Shown piece after piece: positions 57,841 through 64,000 of a DNA stretch of 64,000 nucleotides (position 1 is the first letter of the stretch; every line of letters starts with the position of its first letter). A model generated the notes under the pieces. The model was not told where the DNA came from. It saw nothing but the letters and a program-made list of their open reading frames with translations, and ran no database searches. The position numbers were made by a program, and so were the translations under genes. Origin of the DNA: a virus; the IMG/VR virus record IMGVR_UViG_3300027970_000019, positions 1 to 64,000 of that record, one strand, 5' to 3'.

Positions 57841-58851
57841 ATGAGTTTAACAAAAGAACAAGTTATGATTGAGTATGTAAAGTGTATCAAAGATACACCT
57901 TACGCTCTTAAAACATATTTGGAAACATACGACAACACCGTATCAAAATATGTCCCCTTGGAGTTATTTCCTGACCAAATTTCATTATTAAATGATTATG
58001 AAGATTATAATGAAAATATCGCATTAAAATATCGTCAGGCTGGGGTGTCAACGGTAACTGCGGCTTGGATATCTAAGAAAATAGCTTTTGCTAATAAAAA
58101 GAAACCTGAGAAAATTTTAATTATTGCCAACAAATTGGATACATCCCAAGAAATGGCAAATAAGATAAGATTGTTTATTGCCCAATGGCCTAGTTGGGTT
58201 GGAATTGATTTCTCCAAAGATAAAGACTCCCAAAAACATTTCAAAACAAATAATGGGTGTGAAGTAAAAGCGGTTGCAACGTCAAAGGATGCTCTTCGTG
58301 GTTTTACACCAACAATCCTAGTATTTGACGAAGCTGCGTTTATTGATGCCGACTCAGACTTTTGGGCAGCTTGTATGGCCTCACTATCAACTGGGGGTAA
58401 GGTTATTGTGGTATCAACACCAAATGGATATGACCCAATTTATTATGAAATCTATAACCAAGCAAATAGGGGAATGAATGATTTCAAAATATCTGAAATG
58501 TTTTGGTTTAGAGACCCAAGATACACAAAAGATTTATACCTAGTCAAAACCAAAGATACAGTCCACTACCTACTCAATAAAACTGAGTATAGTAAAGATG
58601 ATATTATAAGTTGGGATAATATACCATTTGAGAATAGAAACTTCGAAGAACTCAAAATTATAATGAGTACAGGGTATAAACCTTGTTCATCTTGGTTTGA
58701 GGGTATGGTGAAGAAATTGAAATACGATAAGAGAAAGGTATCTCAGGAATTAGAGTGTGTTGATTATAATACAATGGTAACACTACGAGACAAAAATACA
58801 AATGAAATTTTTGATGTTAGAATTGGTGATTTATATGAAAATCTATTGTAG
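57841..58851 (+). CDS. terL: Large terminase, ATPase part, fused to N-terminal split intein
   Basis: 336 aa. T4-gp17-like ATPase: Walker A-like KYRQAGVSTVTAAW near residue 62, Walker B ILVFDEAAFI near 160 and coupling motif VVSTPNG near 190. After RKVSQELE the intein starts at Cys306 (CVDYNTMVTLRDKNTNEIFD) and the ORF stops after 31 intein residues. The rest of the terminase resumes with CNFLGSGDNV in 60071-62470. Splicing in trans is needed for DNA packaging. Confidence 0.92.
   Translation: MSLTKEQVMIEYVKCIKDTPYALKTYLETYDNTVSKYVPLELFPDQISLLNDYEDYNENIALKYRQAGVSTVTAAWISKKIAFANKKKPEKILIIANKLDTSQEMANKIRLFIAQWPSWVGIDFSKDKDSQKHFKTNNGCEVKAVATSKDALRGFTPTILVFDEAAFIDADSDFWAACMASLSTGGKVIVVSTPNGYDPIYYEIYNQANRGMNDFKISEMFWFRDPRYTKDLYLVKTKDTVHYLLNKTEYSKDDIISWDNIPFENRNFEELKIIMSTGYKPCSSWFEGMVKKLKYDKRKVSQELECVDYNTMVTLRDKNTNEIFDVRIGDLYENLL
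58756..58848 (+). other. Split intein 1, N half (TerL)
   Basis: 31 residues starting at Cys306, matched by the 109-residue C half at 60071-60397. Confidence 0.8.
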
Positions 58852-58886
58852 AATATAGTTCTTGAGTTACTTTTCATTAAAATTGT

Positions 58887-58895
58887 GATATTTAT
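58887..58895 (+). promoter_or_regulatory. Late-type promoter motif before the nuclease inside terL
   Basis: GATATTTAT immediately before the ATG at 58900. Confidence 0.5.
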
Positions 58896-58899
58896 TTAT

Positions 58900-60081
58900 A
58901 TGGAACTTAAAGAACTCAAATCAAAAATAGAAGAAACTGGATATATTGACAATGTTAAAATTGGAAATTATTTCCATATGAAATACCCCTCAATTTATTC
59001 TGAAGTTATAAAAATAACATCTTGTTTAGAAGATTCATATTGTGACAACAAACTTTTTAGAGCTAGGGTTATCTTCATTTTAAAATATAATTTAGACGTT
59101 AACAAAATTAAAAACGACAAAGGATGGTTTCGTTTTAATAGAAAAAAAGATGATTTTTTTGAAAAAAATATTGACTATGTGAAACAGGGTTGGGAAACAA
59201 GTAAGTGTAACTCGACTAATAACTTTTTAAGTTTAGATGAAACTATTAAAATACTTAGAACAGAAGATTGTTATAAAAATTACTTAGGGAGGTCAAAAAA
59301 TAGAACTTTAATTAAAGAAAATATCAAATTATATGATTCTATTTACCAACACACAAAATTTATGGATTTTTTTAATAAAAATAGTAACAAATTCTCTATG
59401 AGAATTTTATTTTTAGTTAATAAGAATGGTGAAATAAATCAAATAAAGTGTAAAAGTTGTAACGTAAATTTTACTTCATTTAACTATTCAATAGGTGATT
59501 ATAATGAAAATTGTGTAAATTGTTTTCATAATACTATTAATCATTATCCGACAATTGGTTATTTTAAAAAAAAATATGGTGACGAATATCAAAAATTTTA
59601 TGATGAAGATAGAAAAAGGGTTTCTAATTTAAAAGTTAATAGTAAACAATGGTTTATTAGGAAATACGGTGAATGTAATGGGGTTAAAAAATACGAAGAA
59701 TATTTATCAAACAGAATTGAGATTCTTGAGGGTATTAAATCAAAAAAATATTCAAAAATATCTCAAAAACTTTTTTGGTTAATATATGAAAAATTAAATG
59801 AAGAGGAGAAAAAAAATTGTTGGTTTAAAGAATTAAATAAAGAGGTATTAGTTAAAGTAAGTGAAAACAAATTTTATTTTCCTGATTTTTTGATGGGTAA
59901 AAAAATAATTGAATATGATGGTAAATATTGGCATCAACAAGATGATGATGATATAAGAAATTCATTATATAAAAAAAATGGATATGATATAATGATAATT
60001 AATGAGGATGATTTTAGTAGAGTCCATATAAGTGATAATATAATTAATAATTGTGTAAATTTTTTAAGAAATGAAATATAA
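58900..60081 (+). CDS. Homing endonuclease inserted in the fractured terminase gene (Vsr-like)
   Basis: 393 aa from ATG 58900. The C-terminus FYFPDFLMGKKIIEYDGKYW then HQQDDDD and YDIMIINEDD matches the Vsr-like nuclease of split-intein loci (D...ExDGxxxH). A zinc-ribbon-like CKSCNVNF...CVNC is near residue 190. Two ARVIFILKY/helical repeat regions may bind DNA. It overlaps the downstream terminase piece by 11 nt. It presumably homes into intein-less terL genes. Confidence 0.8.
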   Translation: MELKELKSKIEETGYIDNVKIGNYFHMKYPSIYSEVIKITSCLEDSYCDNKLFRARVIFILKYNLDVNKIKNDKGWFRFNRKKDDFFEKNIDYVKQGWETSKCNSTNNFLSLDETIKILRTEDCYKNYLGRSKNRTLIKENIKLYDSIYQHTKFMDFFNKNSNKFSMRILFLVNKNGEINQIKCKSCNVNFTSFNYSIGDYNENCVNCFHNTINHYPTIGYFKKKYGDEYQKFYDEDRKRVSNLKVNSKQWFIRKYGECNGVKKYEEYLSNRIEILEGIKSKKYSKISQKLFWLIYEKLNEEEKKNCWFKELNKEVLVKVSENKFYFPDFLMGKKIIEYDGKYWHQQDDDDIRNSLYKKNGYDIMIINEDDFSRVHISDNIINNCVNFLRNEI

Positions 60082-60397
60082 TAACGGTAAATATGAAATA
60101 TCTAGTCCAGAAGGATTTGTTGATTTTTTAGGGGTTCAAAAACTACAAAGAAAAACTATTGAAATATCATTTTCAAATAATTTAACTCTACGCGGATCTT
60201 TAAATCATACTATTTTTGATTTTGATAATCACCCAATTGAACTTTCAAATATTAAAATTGGAGACTCTATTAAATCTTTTGATGGTAACTTGGTTGTTGT
60301 TGATATACTAAACTATGAGGATGAAACTGATGTGTATGATATAATTGACTCAGGTAAATTACATTTATATTACACTAATAAGATTATTTCACATAAT
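60071..60397 (+). other. Split intein 1, C half (TerL)
   Basis: 109 residues ending His-Asn, +1 residue Cys. Confidence 0.85.
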
Positions 60398-62470
60398 TGT
60401 AATTTTCTTGGATCTGGTGATAATGTATTTGACTCATTATTAATGCAAAAAGTAAAAGACAATTACATAAAAGAACCCCAAAATAAAATGATGGGTAATT
60501 CTTTATGGATATGGAAAGAACCTGTGATGGGACACAAATATGTTATGGGTTGCTTACCTCCAGGTGAAAAAGTATTAACAAATTTTGGGTTGAAGAATAT
60601 TGAGGATGTGACTTTTAACGAGTTATTAGTTAATGAAACTGGTAATTATGTTAATATTATTAACAAACAAATATATCCAGTAATTGATGAAGATATCTAT
60701 ACAATAAAAGTAGATAATACATTTAGAACAACAACTTTTACAAAAGAACATCCAATTTTAATAAGTAAAACAATATTAAAAAGAAATTATAAGAAAAATA
60801 ATAAAGATTATCAATTTAATGAAAGATATTGGGATTTTGATTTTAAATATGTTAAGACTGAAGATATTGAAGTTGGGGATTGGATTAAAGTTCCAAATCA
60901 ATATTTTAATAAAAAAATAGAAAATATTGATAACTATTGGAAAATTTCTGAAAAAGTAAGAACTGATTTTAATATTAGTTCGCCACTAAATAATAAAGAG
61001 TTTTGGTGGTTTATAGGTATGTGGTTAGGCGATGGTTGGTTAGAACAAAAAAATGATAACTATTTAATTGGTATTTGTTTTGATAAAAAACAAAAATCAT
61101 ATTTATATGAAATGGAAAAAATTATTTTTAAATTATTTAATCGTAATCCAACTTACATTGATAAGGAGAGTTCTGATAATTTAGTTTTTAATAGTAAATT
61201 TTTATATTATTTTTTATTGGAAAATTTTGGTAGATATTCATATGGTAAAATGATAAGTGAATGGGTAAAAACAATTCCTAATGAATTTAAATATGAGTTA
61301 ATTCGTGGTTATTTTGATAGTGATGGATGTTGGGTTAAAGTTAAAAAAAAGGATAAATATAACTCTAAGTTAAGCTTTGTAAGTATTAGTTTAACACTAT
61401 TAGAGTCAATACAAGATATTTTATTTTCAATTGGTATAATATCATCACTAAACTTATTAAGAAACCTAGGTGAAATTACATTTAAAAATAAATTATATAA
61501 AACAAAAGAAACATATTCTTTAAATTTAGGAAATAATGATTCATTGGAATTACTGCGTTTTATTAATAATAAAGATGATATTAAACTACAAAAATTTAAT
61601 ATTAATGAATTCTCAATAGTTAATAAAAGAATAATTAGTTCATGCCATTTTAATCAGACTAAAGAATTTATTTTTTTTAGAGTAAAAAATATTAAAAAAA
61701 ATAAATTTACAGGTAATGTTTATAATTTTGAGTGTGAAACAAATACATTTATGTGTCATCATATAACAACGCATAATTGTGATGTTAGTCGTGGAGATAG
61801 TGAAGATTTTAGTGCGTTCCAAATAATTGATTTTGATGAAAGAGAACAAGTTGCCGAATATGTGGGAAAATTACCCCCAGATACAATGGCTGAAATATGC
61901 TATAAATGGGCAAATATGTATAACTGTTTTATTGTAATAGATATAACTGGTGGTATGGGGGTATCAACCTCAAGAAAATTACAAGAAATGGGTTATAAGA
62001 ATTTATATGTTGATGGTGTTGATTTGGCGAATAAATGGAAGTATGACCCAAAAACATTGGATAAAATCCCCGGACTAAATTTTAATAACAAACGTGTTCA
62101 GATTATTGCTTCATTTGAGGAAGCTATGAGACACGAATTTAAGATATATAGTTCAAGGTTATTTGATGAGATGAATACCTTTATTTATGTGAGTGGTAGA
62201 CCTGACCACCAAAAGGGACAACATGATGACCTTATTATGTCAATTGCAATGGCGACATATGTTGCAGAATCATCTTTCAGTAGTTTAGAAAAAGTTACGG
62301 AACAAACAAAGGCAATGTTGGAATCTTGGTCTGTATCTAATAATGAAAATATGGGAAAACAATTGGATTTTAATCCAGTAATACCATTTGGACACGAAAG
62401 AATAAATCAAAGAAATCAAAATGTAAGTAAAGATGACTATATGAAATACTCTTGGTTATTTGGAAGATGA
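60071..62470 (+). CDS. terL: Large terminase, nuclease part, with split intein C half and a second full intein
   Basis: 799 aa. Residues 1-109 are the C half of split intein 1 (ends YYTNKIISHN). The extein runs CNFLGSGDNVFDSLL...KYVMG (110-160). A second, contiguous intein spans 161-569. The extein resumes CDVSRGDSEDFSAFQIIDF at the RNase-H nuclease active site (first catalytic Asp), followed by IVIDITGGMG and the late DHQKGQHDDLIMSIAMA acid cluster. Functional TerL therefore needs one trans- and one cis-splicing event. Confidence 0.92.
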   Translation: MKYNNGKYEISSPEGFVDFLGVQKLQRKTIEISFSNNLTLRGSLNHTIFDFDNHPIELSNIKIGDSIKSFDGNLVVVDILNYEDETDVYDIIDSGKLHLYYTNKIISHNCNFLGSGDNVFDSLLMQKVKDNYIKEPQNKMMGNSLWIWKEPVMGHKYVMGCLPPGEKVLTNFGLKNIEDVTFNELLVNETGNYVNIINKQIYPVIDEDIYTIKVDNTFRTTTFTKEHPILISKTILKRNYKKNNKDYQFNERYWDFDFKYVKTEDIEVGDWIKVPNQYFNKKIENIDNYWKISEKVRTDFNISSPLNNKEFWWFIGMWLGDGWLEQKNDNYLIGICFDKKQKSYLYEMEKIIFKLFNRNPTYIDKESSDNLVFNSKFLYYFLLENFGRYSYGKMISEWVKTIPNEFKYELIRGYFDSDGCWVKVKKKDKYNSKLSFVSISLTLLESIQDILFSIGIISSLNLLRNLGEITFKNKLYKTKETYSLNLGNNDSLELLRFINNKDDIKLQKFNINEFSIVNKRIISSCHFNQTKEFIFFRVKNIKKNKFTGNVYNFECETNTFMCHHITTHNCDVSRGDSEDFSAFQIIDFDEREQVAEYVGKLPPDTMAEICYKWANMYNCFIVIDITGGMGVSTSRKLQEMGYKNLYVDGVDLANKWKYDPKTLDKIPGLNFNNKRVQIIASFEEAMRHEFKIYSSRLFDEMNTFIYVSGRPDHQKGQHDDLIMSIAMATYVAESSFSSLEKVTEQTKAMLESWSVSNNENMGKQLDFNPVIPFGHERINQRNQNVSKDDYMKYSWLFGR
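60551..61777 (+). other. Intein 2 with LAGLIDADG-type endonuclease (TerL)
   Basis: 409 residues from Cys161 (CLPPGEKVLTNFGLKNIEDV) to THN before Cys570. Block B-like FTKEHPILIS is present. The endonuclease has two LAGLIDADG helices, WFIGMWLGDGWLE and LIRGYFDSDGCWV. Inserted just before the nuclease-site Asp. Confidence 0.9.
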
Positions 62471-62493
62471 TAATATTTATAATATAAAAACAT

Positions 62494-62634
62494 ATGGGAT
62501 TAGTAGATAGAAAAAAAACAGGTAGAATAATTGCTTCAAAAGTATTAGTTCCAAACCAAGGTATTGTAACTTCCAAGATACAAGTACCAGATAAATTAGA
62601 AATCAAAACTACCAAAATTAAGGGAAATGATTAA
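62494..62634 (+). CDS. 46-aa hypothetical protein between terminase and portal
   Basis: Starts MGLVDRKKTGRIIASKVLV, beta-rich, basic. Late-type motif ATATTTATAATATAAAA at 62473-62489. No family recognised. Confidence 0.5.
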   Translation: MGLVDRKKTGRIIASKVLVPNQGIVTSKIQVPDKLEIKTTKIKGND

Positions 62635-62671
62635 GTCTTTAATTATTTCACGAATCAATTAAATTAGATTT

Positions 62672-64000
62672 ATGGAACAAAATCAAAATAATTTAACGGT
62701 TTGGCAGAGGTTATCCAAAGCCTTTGGACCAAATGCTTTATTAAATCAAGATTATCCAACTTATAAATTTGATAAGAAGGAATTATTACGTGCAACATCA
62801 AAACAAGAGTACGAAAAAGAGCTTTTACAAGCTCAACAAACTTATTACTTAGGTAATCAGTGGACAAAGATTGAAAGTAATCTCTATACACAAGCAATAT
62901 ATTATGAACCAACTAGATTGGCTTCTTTTTATGATTACGAATCTATGGAGTATTCAATACATGGTGAAACTAAAATTGCAACACCCAATGGTTTTATCAC
63001 GATTAAAGAATTAGCTGATAAAGGAAGAGATTATGAGTTTATAACATATGCTTATGACCACAATTTAAAAAAAGTTGTGCCGGCTAAAGCAAGAAACGCT
63101 CATTACACTCGTGATGAAATGACTTATAAAATTACATTTGATGATGATTCTCATATTATAGCAACATATGGGCACAGATTTCTTAAACGAGATAGTGTAT
63201 TTGAATACGTTGAAAATTTAAAACCTGGTGATTCTATGATGCCTTTTTATCGTAAATCATTTTACAATAATGAGAAATATAATTGGGTTTATACTTGTAA
63301 TTCTGATGAAGGACATAATGGGTGGATTTCTGAACATAATCTTATTGCTGAATGGTTTTATGAAACCAAAGTAAAAGAAGATGAGGAAGTACATCACGTA
63401 GATTTCAATGGTAAAAATAATTTACCTGAAAATCTTCAAATTATGACTATATCGGAACATAGAGCTTACCACGCAAGATTAAATAATGAAAAATTATGGG
63501 CTAATCCCAAATACAGACAAAAAATGTCTGAGGTGGCAAAAAGAAAAGGTAAGTTAATTTGGGGTGGAAGAAGAAGTGGTGATAATAATCCATCATATAT
63601 AAAAATTCCATTTGATGAAATTGTTAGGGTAGCAAAAGAAAAAAGGGGGGTAGAAGAAACAGCAAAAACTTTAGGGGTATCATATAGAAAGATTCAAAAT
63701 GAATTAAGGTTTAATGGTTTTAAAAATTGGGACGATTTTCTTTCAGTATATAAAATAAAAAAATATCTAAAAGTTTCAGAAGACTATCATTTAATTAATT
63801 TCAAATTAATACCTTGGGATTTATTAGTTGATGTAGCAAAAAAAGAAAAATTAATGAAAAATGTTTGTAAAACATTGGACATTACAATGGGTAAATTACG
63901 TTCAACTATAAGACAAGGTGGATATAATAATTGGACTACATTTATGACAGCATATGGATTAGAGATTGGTAAAACAGGAAGAAAAAAAGAAATTAAAGAA
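62672..64000 (+). CDS. Portal protein, 5' part, with intein (runs off the window)
   Basis: 443 codons visible. Residues 1-94 (VWQRLSKAFGPNALL, YLGNQWTKIE, YYEPTRLASFYDYESMEY) fit the start of a T4-gp20-like portal, which forms the dodecameric DNA gate. An intein starts at Ser95 (SIHGETKIATPNGFITIKEL) where portals usually continue with PEI. Inside it HHVDFNGKNNLPENLQIMTI and EHRAYHA form an HNH nuclease, followed by helix-turn-helix-like repeats (VEETAKTLGVSYRKIQNEL, MKNVCKTLDITMGKLRSTI). The end lies outside. Confidence 0.8.
   Translation, partial: MEQNQNNLTVWQRLSKAFGPNALLNQDYPTYKFDKKELLRATSKQEYEKELLQAQQTYYLGNQWTKIESNLYTQAIYYEPTRLASFYDYESMEYSIHGETKIATPNGFITIKELADKGRDYEFITYAYDHNLKKVVPAKARNAHYTRDEMTYKITFDDDSHIIATYGHRFLKRDSVFEYVENLKPGDSMMPFYRKSFYNNEKYNWVYTCNSDEGHNGWISEHNLIAEWFYETKVKEDEEVHHVDFNGKNNLPENLQIMTISEHRAYHARLNNEKLWANPKYRQKMSEVAKRKGKLIWGGRRSGDNNPSYIKIPFDEIVRVAKEKRGVEETAKTLGVSYRKIQNELRFNGFKNWDDFLSVYKIKKYLKVSEDYHLINFKLIPWDLLVDVAKKEKLMKNVCKTLDITMGKLRSTIRQGGYNNWTTFMTAYGLEIGKTGRKKEIKE
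62954..64000 (+). other. Ser1 intein with HNH endonuclease in the portal gene (partial)
   Basis: Starts at Ser95; Hint blocks GETKIATPNGF and ATYGHRFLKRDSV are visible. The endonuclease is HNH type, unlike the LAGLIDADG enzyme of TerL intein 2. C-terminal end beyond the window. Confidence 0.8.

Noticed and set aside
1-64000. Global stop-codon recoding (TAG or TGA as sense), suggested by in-frame stops at 38273 and 44636
   Set aside because: TAA, TAG and TGA all end intact genes here (for example TAG at 31356, 33517 and 58849; TGA in several ATGA overlaps), and no CTA or TCA suppressor tRNA is visible. The two cases look local.
1-64000. Bacterial chromosome or prophage interpretation because of DnaK, GuaC and aminoacyl-tRNA synthetase-like genes
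   Set aside because: Terminase, portal, lysis genes, dense small ORFs, homing nucleases and a tRNA array dominate, and no integrase, att site or bacterial operon was seen.

Overview
The window is a 64 kb stretch of an AT-rich genome of a very large tailed (T4-like, myovirus-type) phage that probably infects a Bacteroidota (flavobacterial) host. The phage assignment rests on a T4-gp17-type terminase followed by a portal gene, an endolysin, spanin-like genes, a tRNA array and many free-standing homing endonucleases. The host assignment rests on several promoters with the Bacteroidota pattern TTTG - about 20 nt - TAnnTTTG, on a DnaK ending EFEEVK, on the general lack of Shine-Dalgarno sequences, and on short lipoproteins of a type common in Bacteroidota phages. 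No integrase, rRNA or CRISPR array was seen.

Layout. 1-9.4 kb: metallophosphoesterase, lysis genes (GH19 endolysin, membrane-anchored GAF protein, holin-like protein), a stand-alone class II aminoacyl-tRNA-synthetase core, DnaK, a GMP-reductase-like enzyme and small virion-associated genes. 9.4-15.3 kb: large late genes, probably virion or injected proteins. 15.4-21.5 kb: HNH nuclease, glycosyltransferases, a membrane archaemetzincin and a Ro60-like (DUF2828-type, helical repeat plus vWA) protein. 21.5-22.1 kb: three related structured RNAs directly behind that gene. 22-38 kb: tRNA array (17 tRNAs called, several with abnormal loops, plus relics) mixed with small early genes, four homing endonucleases, a group I intron in tRNA-Leu(UAA), and an EcoRV-like restriction-modification pair. 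38-41 kb: an RNA-repair-like group (cyclic-phosphate receiver-like gene with an amber codon, Rnl5/DraRnl-type RNA ligase). 41-49 kb: spanin-like genes, coiled-coil proteins, a phage tmRNA with a GIY-YIG nuclease beside it, and a peptidase. 49-52.7 kb: a ClpC-type ATPase split in two by a split intein, next to a divergent UVR-motif protein. 52.7-64 kb: structural genes, terminase (two inteins, one split around a nuclease gene) and the 5' part of an intein-containing portal gene.

How it fits together. Two promoter styles are visible. Host-like promoters stand in front of early genes and parts of the tRNA array. A second motif, GATATTTAT/ATATATTTATATATAAA, stands just upstream of lysis, virion and homing-endonuclease genes on both strands and is probably the late promoter. 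dnaK and clpC share a 13-bp palindrome, suggesting a co-regulated chaperone pair. At least five unrelated proteins start with the same amphipathic peptide ending in an (I/L)xE site, which looks like a T4-style capsid-targeting and prohead-protease signal. The tRNAs, tmRNA, RNA ligase, cyclic-phosphate receiver and Ro60-like protein with its RNAs together suggest that this phage invests heavily in RNA maintenance, perhaps against host tRNA-cleaving defences.
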